The notes beneath the pieces were generated by a model. The model ran no database searches and was not told where the DNA came from. It saw only the letters and a list, made by a program, of their open reading frames with translations. A stretch of 64,000 nt of DNA from Candidatus Contendibacter sp. (GTDB taxonomy: Bacteria; Pseudomonadota; Gammaproteobacteria; Competibacterales; Competibacteraceae): NCBI GenBank assembly GCA_029624675.1, contig JARSSP010000071.1, forward strand, positions 1-64,000, given 5' to 3'. Position numbers and translations under genes: made by a program. Positions 48,614-57,245 of this stretch are shown here, piece by piece; position 1 is the stretch's first letter; the number at the start of each line of letters is the position of its first letter.

Positions 48614-48643
48614 ATAATAGAATTACCGTCCCGGTCCATTCAA
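48614..48643 (-). promoter_or_regulatory. Candidate promoter of the radical SAM cassette
   Basis: On the minus strand TTGAAT (48643-48638), an 18-base spacer and TATTAT (48619-48614) fit sigma-70 (-35 four of six, -10 five of six). It lies in the divergent region between the cassette and gspI, giving the cassette its own transcription against the gsp operon. Confidence 0.45.
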
Positions 48644-48762
48644 GCCCGCCGCCTACCCACGCCCCGATCGCGGCTCCATTCGCGGCACGATGGTCGGCCA
48701 GCCCTTGCCCGGCATCGATAATCCAATTCCGCGCTACCCCGTCGGACGGCCAGATTCCGTAC

Positions 48763-49236
48763 ATGAAGCGCACTCATGGTTTTACCCTGCTGGAAGTGCT
48801 GGTGGCGCTGGCGGTGCTGGCCATCGCCATGGGGGCAATCATCCACGCAGCCACCCAAAGCATCAATACCACCGCCACTCTGCGCGATCGAACCTTCGCC
48901 GGCTGGGTCGCCCGCAACCAAATCAACGCCTTGCTGCTGGAGTCGAAACCCTGGCCCGAGGAAGGCTCTCGCGCGGGCAAGGCCGAACTGGCCAACCGGG
49001 TCTGGCACTGGGAGGCGCGGTTCCACACAACCGACGATCCAAATCTGCGCCGCCTTGAACTCACGGTGCGCGCCAGCGAGGGGAGCGCGGAACTCGGCAA
49101 GCTGATCGCCTTCAAGGGCAAGCCACCGGAGCCATCCACCGATGCGACCAGCCAGCCATCCGGAACCGCGGACAAACCGACGGCGATCCAGGAAGGGCAA
49201 ACGCCGACGCCCCGACAGCCACATCCCGCGCCATGA
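48763..49236 (+). CDS. gspI: Type II secretion minor pseudopilin GspI
   Basis: The 157-residue minor pseudopilin has prepilin site HG|FTLLEVLVALAVLAIAMGAIIHA followed by the GspI-like ATLRDRTFAGWVARNQINALLLE. The Pro/Thr-rich tail (about 120-157) is longer than usual for GspI. ATG 48763 was selected because the wider open frame upstream lies in the divergent non-coding region. No strong ribosome-binding site. It is the first gene of the gspI-N run, which needs its own promoter or read-through past the antisense cassette. Confidence 0.9.
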   Translation: MKRTHGFTLLEVLVALAVLAIAMGAIIHAATQSINTTATLRDRTFAGWVARNQINALLLESKPWPEEGSRAGKAELANRVWHWEARFHTTDDPNLRRLELTVRASEGSAELGKLIAFKGKPPEPSTDATSQPSGTADKPTAIQEGQTPTPRQPHPAP

Positions 49237-49847
49237 AAGCGCCCAGTCATGGTTTTACCTTGCTGGAACTGCTGGTGGCCCTGGTGGTGTTCTCCATCAT
49301 GGCGACCGCCGCCTACAGCGGTCTGCGCAATGTGCTGTACACCCGCGCCGCCGTGGAGGAGCAAAACCGACGGCTAGCGGCGGTGCAACTGGCGGTTTAC
49401 CGACTGGAGCAGGACATCGAGCAAATCGTACCGCGCGGCATCCGCGACGAGTACGGCGAATCCCATGGCGCTCTGCTCGGCGGTCCGCTCGCCGCCGACC
49501 CGCTCACCCTGACCCGCGCCGGCTGGGATAATCCCCTCGGCCAACCGCGCGCCAGCCTGCAACGACTGACCTACCGGCTACAGGATGGCCGGTTGTGGCG
49601 GCTGCACTGGCCGGTGCTCGACCGGGGCGGCCCGATCAAACCGCGCGAGACGTTGTTACTCGACCGAGTGCGAGACTTCAAGGTACGGTTTCTGGAACAG
49701 GACGACTGGCGCGATGACTGGCCGCCACCATCGCCCAGTGAAGAAACCGACCCACCGGATCCCGACCGCCTGCCGCGCGCAGTGGAAATCCGCCTGACGC
49801 TGGAGGACTGGGGTGAAATCACTCGCCTGCTGCTCCTGCCCGATTAG
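49233..49847 (+). CDS. gspJ: Type II secretion minor pseudopilin GspJ
   Basis: The 204-residue protein has prepilin site HG|FTLLELLVALVVFSIMATAAYSGL, then AVYRLEQDIEQIVPRGIRDEYGE typical of GspJ, and ends with the beta-rich domain (EIRLTLEDWGEITRLLLLPD). It overlaps gspI by 4 bases (ATGA) and gspK by 35 bases. GspJ with GspI and GspK forms the pseudopilus tip. Confidence 0.93.
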   Translation: MKAPSHGFTLLELLVALVVFSIMATAAYSGLRNVLYTRAAVEEQNRRLAAVQLAVYRLEQDIEQIVPRGIRDEYGESHGALLGGPLAADPLTLTRAGWDNPLGQPRASLQRLTYRLQDGRLWRLHWPVLDRGGPIKPRETLLLDRVRDFKVRFLEQDDWRDDWPPPSPSEETDPPDPDRLPRAVEIRLTLEDWGEITRLLLLPD

Positions 49848-50946
49848 CCGCGCTCAACTTCAAGCTGGCGTGGCTCTGATCACCGTGCTGCTGATCGTGT
49901 TCCTGGCCAGCCTCGCCGCCACCAGCCTCGCCACCCTGCAACAACTGGCCATCCGCCGGACCACTGTGCTTGAGCACCAGCAGCAGGCCCGGCTTTACAC
50001 GCTCGGGGCCGAACAGGAAGCCATGATTATCTTGGTGCGCGATCGCCAGCGGAACGAAACCGATCATCCCAGCGAGGAATGGGCCAACCTGCCTCCGGCC
50101 CTGCCGATCGAGGGCGGTACGATCACCGTCCGCCTTACCGATCTGCAAGGTTGTTTCAACCTCAACAACCTGTGGCGCCCAGCGCCCGGCGAACAGCCGC
50201 CCACGCCCAACGAACCGAAAAAGAGTGGGGACAAGACCAAGGACGACAAGGGGGATCGCCCCCAGGATTCGGTCGATTCGGAAACCAACGCCGCGCCCAA
50301 ACCCAACCCGCCCCCGCCCAGTCACCCCAAACCGGCCGCGTCCTCAGGCAAGGCTGGACTGGAGCCGGCCCAGGTCAAGCTGCTGCAACACCTGCTGGAA
50401 AATCTCGAACTGAAGCCGGCGCTGGCGCAGGTCATCGCCGACTGGATCGATCCCGATCCCGATCCCCAATTCCCCAACGGCGCCGAGGACAGCGATTACG
50501 CCGTCCTGAATCCACCTTATCTGGCTGCCAACCACCCATTCCTCGACGCATCCGAGCTGCGACTGCTCAAGGACCTGGATCGAGAGGCTTACGCCAAGCT
50601 GGCGCCAGTGGTCTGCGCCCTACCGCCCGGCACGCCATTGAACGTCAACACCGCGCAAGCCTCGGTGCTGGCGGCGCTGAGCGAGGAAGGGCCTAAACCG
50701 GCGGACTTCGAACGCCTGTCGAAGGATCGGCCGGCGGAAGGCTACAAAACCGTGGACGAATTTTTGAGCGCGGCCAAACTGACGGTGGACGCGCCGATCA
50801 AAGCCTTGCTGAGCGTCGACAGTCAGTATTTTCTCTTGCGGGCCGAGGCACGGGTGGGCGACGGACGCGCGATCCTATACAGTACGCTCTATCGCGATGA
50901 AAACGGCGTCCGTGCCCTGCGGCGCGATTTTGGCCATCAAGACTGA
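49813..50946 (+). CDS. gspK: Type II secretion minor pseudopilin GspK
   Basis: The 377-residue tip pseudopilin has a hydrophobic N-terminal helix AGVALITVLLIVFLASLAATSL, preceded by a short leader; the +5 residue is not Glu, as is normal for GspK. The alpha-helical domain follows, with LQGCFNLNNL, LADWIDPD-type sequence (VIADWIDPDPDPQ) and PLNVNTA. An unusual charged/Pro-rich insert (about 118-180, EPKKSGDKTKDD onward) interrupts the fold. GTG 49813 gives a large overlap with gspJ. Confidence 0.9.
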   Translation: MKSLACCSCPISRAQLQAGVALITVLLIVFLASLAATSLATLQQLAIRRTTVLEHQQQARLYTLGAEQEAMIILVRDRQRNETDHPSEEWANLPPALPIEGGTITVRLTDLQGCFNLNNLWRPAPGEQPPTPNEPKKSGDKTKDDKGDRPQDSVDSETNAAPKPNPPPPSHPKPAASSGKAGLEPAQVKLLQHLLENLELKPALAQVIADWIDPDPDPQFPNGAEDSDYAVLNPPYLAANHPFLDASELRLLKDLDREAYAKLAPVVCALPPGTPLNVNTAQASVLAALSEEGPKPADFERLSKDRPAEGYKTVDEFLSAAKLTVDAPIKALLSVDSQYFLLRAEARVGDGRAILYSTLYRDENGVRALRRDFGHQD

Positions 50947-52144
50947 AACGACCTTGCCCGCTCCCCTTTGCTTTTTCCGCCTGCACCCGCCCGATCAAGC
51001 CGAGTGGCTGTGCCCCAACCGGGCGATCCGGCGCGGCGCGCTGGCCGAGATGGCCGAACAAACCGCCGGATCCCGATTGGTGTTGATCGCGCCCGGCGAG
51101 AAGGTCACTCTGCGTCCGGTTTCCTTGCCCAGCCGCAAACGGTCCACCTGGACGCGCGCCATACCTTATGCCTTGGAAGATCAGGTGGTCGAGGACATCG
51201 AGGCGCTGCATTTCGCCCTGGGCGACAAACCCGACGGCGACCGGCTGCCGGTGGCGATCGTCCATCGGGATGTCTTGCGCGGCTGGCTGGACACCTGCGC
51301 CCAGGCCGGACTGGCCTTGACCGCCATCGTCCCGGAGCCGCTGCTGCTGCCCTGGCAGGAAGGTGATTGGAGCATTTTGCTGGACGAACAGCGAGCAGTG
51401 GCGCGTATCGGTCGCTGGGACGGCTTCGCCGCCGAGCGGGATTTGCTGGATCTATTACTGAATCGGGCCATGGCCGAGGCCGGCGACGCCAAGCCGCGCC
51501 GACTGCGGGTCTGGGGCCACCCGCCGCCGGCCCTGACCGAGGTCGGGTTGGAATCGCGCATCGAGGACAGCGCTCCCGAACCCCTTCATGTGTTCGCCAG
51601 CGCCTATCCAGCGTTGGTGGCGATTAATCTATTGCAAGGCCCCTATAGCCCCCAGGCCAGTTGGGGACCACGATTGCGACCCTGGCGCGCGGCGGCGGCC
51701 CTGGCCGGCGCGTGGCTGCTGGTGCAAGGGCTTGGGTTGGCGCACGAACATTGGAGCCTACGGCGGGAACAAACCGCCTTGCGGGCCACGATGGAACAGG
51801 TCTACAAGGATGCCGTGCCCGGCACGACCCGGATCGTCAATCCCAGAGTCCAGTTGGAAACCCGCTTGCGGGAATTGCGTCCAGCCAGTGCCAGCGGGAG
51901 CACATTCCTTGAGCTGCTTTACCAAGGCGGCCAACCACTCTCTAGCTTTCCAGCCGTGACCTTGCGCAGCCTTGGCTATCGCGACGGCCAACTGGACCTT
52001 GACTTGGAGAGCGGCAATTCGGCGGTGCTGGATCAACTCCGGCGGAAACTGGACCAGCAACCGGGATTGCGGGTCGAGATGCGCGCCACGCAACGAGAAG
52101 GTCGGGTGGAAGGCAAGATCACACTGAAAAGGACACCCTCGTGA
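50897..52144 (+). CDS. gspL: Type II secretion protein GspL
   Basis: GspL links the cytoplasmic ATPase GspE to the inner-membrane platform. The 415-residue protein has an actin-like cytoplasmic domain (about 20-250: LVLIAPGEKVTLRPVSLP, RAIPYALEDQVVEDIEALHFALG), a transmembrane helix around 268-284 and a periplasmic ferredoxin-like domain. ATG 50897 overlaps gspK by 50 bases; a TTG about 11 codons later is possible. GspE itself is not in this window. Confidence 0.88.
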   Translation: MKTASVPCGAILAIKTETTLPAPLCFFRLHPPDQAEWLCPNRAIRRGALAEMAEQTAGSRLVLIAPGEKVTLRPVSLPSRKRSTWTRAIPYALEDQVVEDIEALHFALGDKPDGDRLPVAIVHRDVLRGWLDTCAQAGLALTAIVPEPLLLPWQEGDWSILLDEQRAVARIGRWDGFAAERDLLDLLLNRAMAEAGDAKPRRLRVWGHPPPALTEVGLESRIEDSAPEPLHVFASAYPALVAINLLQGPYSPQASWGPRLRPWRAAAALAGAWLLVQGLGLAHEHWSLRREQTALRATMEQVYKDAVPGTTRIVNPRVQLETRLRELRPASASGSTFLELLYQGGQPLSSFPAVTLRSLGYRDGQLDLDLESGNSAVLDQLRRKLDQQPGLRVEMRATQREGRVEGKITLKRTPS

Positions 52145-52626
52145 AAGCCTGGTGGGAAAGCTTGAGCCGCCGCGAGCGCCTCTCGACCGCCGGCGGCGCG
52201 GCGCTGGCCCTGGTACTGCTGCTCTACGCGCTGGCCTGGCAACCGTTTCAGACCAGCCACCGGCGATTGCGGCAGAGTGTCGCCGAGCAGCGCGCCGAGT
52301 TGGCCACGATGCGGCGGATGGCCGAGGAAATCAGGCGGCTGGACGGATCGAGTAAAACGCTGTCCATGGTCGATAACCGATCCCTGCTAACCCTGGTGGA
52401 TCAAACCGCCCGAACCGCTGGGCTGGGCCCGGCTCTCAAGCGGGTCACGCCGCAGGGCGAGAACCGGCTCGGCGTTCAGTTCGATGCGGTTGAGTTCGAC
52501 CAACTGATACCCTGGCTGGGCCAACTGGAACGCGACCATCGCGTCGCCATCGTCAATCTCAGCGTGGACCGGGTCGTCGCCGGCCGAGTGAACGTGCGCG
52601 CCATCGTTCAGGGCCGCCAACCATGA
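52141..52626 (+). CDS. gspM: Type II secretion protein GspM
   Basis: This 161-residue bitopic inner-membrane protein partners GspL. MKAWWESLSRRERLS is followed by a single helix (about 17-34), a coiled-coil stretch (RRLRQSVAEQRAELATMRRMAEEI) and a small periplasmic domain ending in LSVDRVVAGRVNVRAIVQ. It starts at GTG 52141, overlapping gspL by 4 bases. Confidence 0.9.
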   Translation: MKAWWESLSRRERLSTAGGAALALVLLLYALAWQPFQTSHRRLRQSVAEQRAELATMRRMAEEIRRLDGSSKTLSMVDNRSLLTLVDQTARTAGLGPALKRVTPQGENRLGVQFDAVEFDQLIPWLGQLERDHRVAIVNLSVDRVVAGRVNVRAIVQGRQP

Positions 52627-53387
52627 AGCGCATCCTGGCTTACAGTCTGCTGGGCGTGCTGACCTTCCTGCTATCCCTGCTGCTGCTGGCGCCAGCCGCT
52701 CCGGTGATCGACCGAATCGCCGCTCGCCTGCCCGGCTTCAGCGCGCAGGCCGTTGAGGGACTGGCGATGAAAGGTTCCGCTCGCGGCATCCAGTGGCGCG
52801 GCGTCCGGATTGATCGGCTAAACTGGAATTGGCGGGCGTCGGCGCTATGGACCGGCTGGCTGGAATTTCAATTGGACGCGGACGATCCCGAACTTCGGTT
52901 GAGCGGCAAGGCGGCGATCAACCCAAGTCAGCGATTGCGTTTGCGCGAGGCCAGCGGTCGGTTGCCGCTCGCCCGGCTGAACGCCCTGGCTGGACCACCC
53001 AAGCTGCCGTTGCAAGGCGTGGTGGAATTCAACCTGCGGGAATTGCTCCTAAACCACGCCGCCGGCTGGCCGCAAACCGCCGATGGCGTCATTCGTCTGC
53101 TGGACATGCGGCTCACCCTGGACCGGCCATTGAACCTGGGCGATTTCAAGGTCCAACTGATGCCCGCCAGTCCCGAGGGCGTCCAAGGCGCGGTCCAGGA
53201 TCAGGGCGGGCCGTTGGCGCTGGAGGGCGCGCTACGCCTGCTGCCAGACGGTCGTTACCGCTTCACCGGTTGGGCAGCGGTACGCGACGACGGCGACCCG
53301 GCGCTCCGTCAGGCGCTGAGTCTGCTGGGGCCACCCGGCGACGATGGTCGCTGGGCCTTGAATTTTTCCGGCGTCCTGCTCCGGTAG
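52623..53387 (+). CDS. gspN: Type II secretion protein GspN
   Basis: The 254-residue protein has an N-terminal membrane helix (about 5-27) and the GspN-like periplasmic domain (LPGFSAQAVEGLAMKGSARGIQWRGVRIDRLNWNWR). It is an accessory component not present in all T2SS. It overlaps gspM by four bases (ATGA) and ends the gsp run here; gspC, D, E and F are not in the window. Confidence 0.87.
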   Translation: MKRILAYSLLGVLTFLLSLLLLAPAAPVIDRIAARLPGFSAQAVEGLAMKGSARGIQWRGVRIDRLNWNWRASALWTGWLEFQLDADDPELRLSGKAAINPSQRLRLREASGRLPLARLNALAGPPKLPLQGVVEFNLRELLLNHAAGWPQTADGVIRLLDMRLTLDRPLNLGDFKVQLMPASPEGVQGAVQDQGGPLALEGALRLLPDGRYRFTGWAAVRDDGDPALRQALSLLGPPGDDGRWALNFSGVLLR

Positions 53388-53454
53388 GGGGCCGTTTGGA
53401 ACGCCGTTCATCCACTTCCAATCGCAAAGGAATCACCAAGGGAGGCAACCACCG

Positions 53455-54684
53455 ATGTACCTACAATCGCGCGGATTCCTGATCGTCCTGATGACGCTGG
53501 CGCTGGTCGCCTGCGCCAGTCAGCCACCGCCGCCACCCAAGGTCGATCTGCCATTAAGCGACGCCACGTTCCCAACACCGCTGGAACTGCAACCCCAGAT
53601 CGGCTTCTGGCGCAACGTCTACGCCACCTGGGGGCGCGCCCAAGTCGCGCTGCACGATGACCGCTATCTTGATCTGGTGTACGGCGTCCTGACCCTACCC
53701 GGCGAGGTGGGCGAAAGCCAAACTCCCGAACAGCGGGATTTCGTCAAGGAACATCAGGAAAACCTGCGCGCCATACTGCGTCAGTTGGAGTCCAAGGTGG
53801 TCACCAACGCCCCGTTGACCCCCACCGAACAGAAGCTGGCGAACCATGTTCGGGCCAGTAGCGGCGGCTCCGGCGCCATCGTCGGCGCCAGCGACCGGCT
53901 GCGTACCCAGCGTGGCATGCGCGAGCGCTTCAAACGGGGGCTGGAAATCAGCGGTCGTTACGACGCGGCCTTTCGCGGCGTGTTTCGCGAAGCAGGGCTG
54001 CCCGACGATCTGGCCTACCTGCCGCACGTCGAGTCATCCTTCCAAAACCACGCCGCCTCCTCGGCCGGCGCGGTGGGCATGTGGCAATTCATGCCCGGCA
54101 CCGCGCGCCATTTCGGCATGTTGAACGCGGCGGTGGACGAGCGACGCGATCCCGTGGCCTCGGCGCAGGGCGCGGCCCGCTATCTAGCCAACGCCCACGA
54201 CCGCCTGGGGAGCTGGCCGCTCGTGCTCACTTCCTACAACCACGGCGTGGGAGGGATGAAGAACGCCCAGCAGATTTTCGGTAACGATTTCGTCGCCATC
54301 GTGCGGAATTATTCCGGAAAAGGCTTTGGTTTCGCGTCACGCAACTTCTACACGGAATTTCTGGCGGCCCGCGAAATCGCCCGCAACCCCCAACGCTTCT
54401 TTCCGGAAGGCATCCACTACGACCCTCCCCTAAACCTGGATCGGGTGCGGCTGCGGCAAGCGGTGAGCGCCATGACCCTGGCGAGCTATTACGAGGTCAA
54501 TCCGTGGGAACTGACCAGTTTGAACAAAGCCTGGAGCCCGGCGGCCCAGGACAGCCGCATCGAACTACCGGCGGGAACTCTGGTGTGGTTGCCCGCCGGA
54601 ACCGTGGAGCGGCTGGTGCAACGGGGTACCGCTGACCGCGCGCTGGCGCTGGCCGATCCGGTAACCACCAGTCGGATGCGCTGA
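53455..54684 (+). CDS. mltD: Membrane-bound lytic murein transglycosylase (MltD-like lipoprotein)
   Basis: The 409-residue lipoprotein has lipobox LVAC after a short hydrophobic signal. The SLT/GH23 domain is about 170-310: catalytic Glu in LPHVESSFQNHA, then SSAGAVGMWQFMPGTAR and SYNHGVGGM. No clear LysM repeats are seen, unlike E. coli MltD. It cleaves peptidoglycan glycan strands with 1,6-anhydro product formation. The ribosome-binding site is GGGAGG. Following gspN by about 70 bases, it might open the wall for the secretion apparatus; this is context inference. Confidence 0.87.
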   Translation: MYLQSRGFLIVLMTLALVACASQPPPPPKVDLPLSDATFPTPLELQPQIGFWRNVYATWGRAQVALHDDRYLDLVYGVLTLPGEVGESQTPEQRDFVKEHQENLRAILRQLESKVVTNAPLTPTEQKLANHVRASSGGSGAIVGASDRLRTQRGMRERFKRGLEISGRYDAAFRGVFREAGLPDDLAYLPHVESSFQNHAASSAGAVGMWQFMPGTARHFGMLNAAVDERRDPVASAQGAARYLANAHDRLGSWPLVLTSYNHGVGGMKNAQQIFGNDFVAIVRNYSGKGFGFASRNFYTEFLAAREIARNPQRFFPEGIHYDPPLNLDRVRLRQAVSAMTLASYYEVNPWELTSLNKAWSPAAQDSRIELPAGTLVWLPAGTVERLVQRGTADRALALADPVTTSRMR

Positions 54685-54693
54685 TCCCAGCCA

Positions 54694-54730
54694 ACAAAAG
54701 CCCCCTCTTCATGCAAGAGGGGGCTTTTGT
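54694..54730. terminator. Bidirectional intrinsic terminator
   Basis: A 16-bp perfect stem (54694-54709 with 54715-54730, five-base loop) has A-rich and T-rich ends, so it can end transcripts from mltD on the plus strand and from fimV on the minus strand. Confidence 0.9.
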
Positions 54731-54737
54731 CTTTACA

Positions 54738-57011
54738 TCAACCCAGCTTCTTGAAAAACGCCTTGGCCCGCTCTTTCTGGTTGGCATCGCCTTCCCGCAA
54801 CACCTCATCCAGCAGGCTGCGCGCGCCTACCTGATCGCCCATCTCCAAATACGCCGAAGCCAGATCCAGCTTGGTTTCCACGTAATCAGCGGCGCTCATG
54901 CCTCTGTCAACCCTACCAGTCGCTCCTGTTTTATCGCCAAGCTTCAAGGTACCGCCGCCAAGGTTTTGCAGCGCCTCATCCAGCTTCAACGGCTCCTCGG
55001 CGGCGCTGGATTGCGCCAGTTCCTGAGTTACGTCGGCGAATTCGAACTTCAATCCTGGCGTTGGAGAACCGGTTGGTACGTCGACCGTGGGGGCTGGGGT
55101 CGACGATTCGGTCGGGGGTTCGGCGATGCCTCGTTCCAGTGGCGAAGATCCGGACGGCTTCCCTGCTCCCAAATTCCCCGGTTTCATCTCCAACGGCGGC
55201 AATTCGGACGGTTGCGGTCGAGCGGTCTTGCCCAGTCCAAGGCCATCAAGATCGAAATCCAAACCGTCCAAGCGCAACTCCGATGGCAATTCCGTTTGCG
55301 GCTGTACCGGCACCTCTCGTTGCTGCTCTTGTTCCATCAGCGGGCTGACGAGTTGGCGGGTCACCGACGCGGTGGGCGGCTCGGCCTCCAGCAACGGCGC
55401 CTTGATATCTCGGGGCGCCGCACCCGGACGAGCCGCCGACGCTGCTCCACCCTCGCCAAGACCAAAATCGTCCTTGAGCAACTCTCGAATCGGCCTGGGG
55501 GTCGCCGGACCCGCGAGACTAGGCGCCGCTTTTTCTTGAGCGGAAGTCGCTGGGGGAGCCGCCGCCGCCAATTTCACGGCGGGTCGCGGCCGCACGGAGA
55601 CCGGTTCGCGTGGCCGGGTTCGGGCCGTTGTGCCTTCCTGAGATCGGACCACGGTCGGCAAGGTTTCCGTGGACTCCAGTATGGCCAACTCCTCCTCCGT
55701 CGACGACGTCGTCCGAGCGGGACGCCGCAACAATGGCAACACGATCAGAGCGGCGACGGCCAGCACGATCAGAGCGATGGCGATCCAGACGATCGGATTA
55801 CTCATCCAACTGGATTCGGCAACCGGCGCCGCCGCCGGCGGCTTGGGTTTAGGGGCCGGCGCGGGCGGTTGCGGCGCGACCACCGAAGGCGCGACCACCG
55901 AAGGCGCGACCACCGAAGGCGCGACCACCGAAGGCGCGACCACCGAAGGCGCGGGCGGCGTTTCCGACCGGGGAACGGTGGATTGTGGAACGATTTCCCG
56001 CAGCGGTTCAGCGGGAGGCAACGAGGGCGGTGTCGAACCAGGTTCGGTAACCGGCACTGGCGTGGTGGGCGGCGGCGCCACCTCCGCCACCGGAGCCGGG
56101 GGTGGTAACGGCGTGGTGGTGATCGGTCGAGGCTGCGGCGTAACGAGCGCGACCGGCTCGGATGGGGACGCCGACCCCGGCGTGGATATTGTGGTCGGAC
56201 CAGGGACCGTCAAGTCGGTCGGCGCGGAAGCGACCGCTGGTCCAGCCGGGGACGGGGGCGAAGGCGGCGCCGACGGCGCACCCAGCGCCTGCGCCGTCGG
56301 CACCTTGAGCGTGGCGCCGGAACGCAGGGTATTGGGGTTGCCGTCGACAAAGGCCGTCGGATTACCCGCGATCAGAATCGCCATCATCTGTGGCACGCTG
56401 ATCGCGGCCGAGGGCCGGACCCGATTGGCGATGGTTGCCAAGGTCTCGCCGGACCTGACCGGTCCATAGAACGAAGCACCCTCGAAGCTCACCGGCGGCG
56501 CGGGCGGTAATTGTGGAACCGCGGGGGGTGGCGGCGCAACCGACGGCGACGCCACGACCGGCGGCAACGGCACCGCGACCGGCGGCGGCGCGGGTGGTTG
56601 CCGGCGATTTGCGTACAACTCGGGATCGAGTTGGATCGCAAACTCACGAAGCAGCCGGCCACGTTGCCAAGCTAACTCCAGCAACAAGGTGAAATTTGGT
56701 TCACGAATCGGCTCAAGCGAGGTGATTTTGATGATCTTTGGGCCACTGGGTGGCGTTTGCACCGAAAACCGCAGCTTCGAAAAAAATTCCAGCCGTTCGA
56801 TCCCCGCCCGATTAAATTCCTCCTGACGAGGAATCCGCGCGGTCAAACCGGTCAGCTCGGTGGGATTGTTGATGATGAGGGGCAGTTCGGCTTCGAACAC
56901 CTGATTGAGTGCCGAACGCACCTCCAGTTGGCCAACACCTAGGGCGAAGGCGCACCAGGGCGCTGCCAGCCCGGCTAAAAAGAAAAGTCGGAGTAATATC
57001 CTGATCGGCAT
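54738..57011 (-). CDS. fimV: FimV/HubP-family polar scaffold protein
   Basis: FimV-type proteins organise the cell pole and type IV pili or secretion machinery. The order is a signal peptide (MPIRILLRLFFLAGLAAPWC, after which LGVGQLEVRSALNQVFEAEL is the FimV N-domain), a LysM-like domain (YGPVRSGETLATIANRV), a long Pro-rich segment with five PSVVA repeats, a transmembrane helix (PIVWIAIALIVLAVAALIVL), and an acidic cytoplasmic part. The C-terminal FimV motif contains DYVETKLDLASAYLEMGD. ATG 57011 has GGAGACAGG before it; ATG 57026 is an alternative. The leuB-asd-fimV order is conserved in gammaproteobacteria. Confidence 0.92.
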   Translation of the reverse strand: MPIRILLRLFFLAGLAAPWCAFALGVGQLEVRSALNQVFEAELPLIINNPTELTGLTARIPRQEEFNRAGIERLEFFSKLRFSVQTPPSGPKIIKITSLEPIREPNFTLLLELAWQRGRLLREFAIQLDPELYANRRQPPAPPPVAVPLPPVVASPSVAPPPPAVPQLPPAPPVSFEGASFYGPVRSGETLATIANRVRPSAAISVPQMMAILIAGNPTAFVDGNPNTLRSGATLKVPTAQALGAPSAPPSPPSPAGPAVASAPTDLTVPGPTTISTPGSASPSEPVALVTPQPRPITTTPLPPPAPVAEVAPPPTTPVPVTEPGSTPPSLPPAEPLREIVPQSTVPRSETPPAPSVVAPSVVAPSVVAPSVVAPSVVAPQPPAPAPKPKPPAAAPVAESSWMSNPIVWIAIALIVLAVAALIVLPLLRRPARTTSSTEEELAILESTETLPTVVRSQEGTTARTRPREPVSVRPRPAVKLAAAAPPATSAQEKAAPSLAGPATPRPIRELLKDDFGLGEGGAASAARPGAAPRDIKAPLLEAEPPTASVTRQLVSPLMEQEQQREVPVQPQTELPSELRLDGLDFDLDGLGLGKTARPQPSELPPLEMKPGNLGAGKPSGSSPLERGIAEPPTESSTPAPTVDVPTGSPTPGLKFEFADVTQELAQSSAAEEPLKLDEALQNLGGGTLKLGDKTGATGRVDRGMSAADYVETKLDLASAYLEMGDQVGARSLLDEVLREGDANQKERAKAFFKKLG
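55873..55947. repeat. Five exact 15-bp tandem repeats within fimV
   Basis: Five contiguous copies of GGCGCGACCACCGAA encode (PSVVA)5 on the minus strand in the periplasmic Pro-rich linker. All copies are identical, so slippage could change linker length by whole five-residue steps without shifting frame. Confidence 0.9.
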
Positions 57012-57073
57012 GGAACCTGTCTCCATTCCGCCGCCGGTAAGATTGTTATGCCGGCGGGATGAGCTTGGATACC

Positions 57074-57097
57074 GCCGCCGGCGTTCGAGCCGGCGGC
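57074..57097. repeat. GC-rich palindrome upstream of fimV
   Basis: GCCGCCGGC (57074-57082) and GCCGGCGGC (57089-57097) form a perfect 9-bp stem with a six-base loop. No T-run follows on either strand. It lies in the 234-base gap between fimV and asd, and could be a REP-type element or part of the fimV leader. Nothing else was recognised in the gap. Confidence 0.45.
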
Positions 57098-57245
57098 CGT
57101 TCCGCTTGGAACCGTGGGTGAAATGCGCGGCGGCTCGAAGCTTCCCGTTAAAGATACTCCTTAATCGGGATTTCCGCGATTTGGATGCGTGATGAAATTC
57201 CGTGAAATCCCGTACTCAACGGACGGAAGCTCCGCCCCAGCGAGA

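Noticed and set aside
55873-55947. CRISPR-like array
   Set aside because: Units are 15 bp, contiguous, lack spacers and are in frame in fimV, so this is a coding minisatellite.
54711-56108. 465-codon plus-strand open frame opposite fimV
   Set aside because: The Arg/Gly/His-rich repeats are the reverse reading of the FimV Pro-rich linker and its 15-bp tandem repeats.
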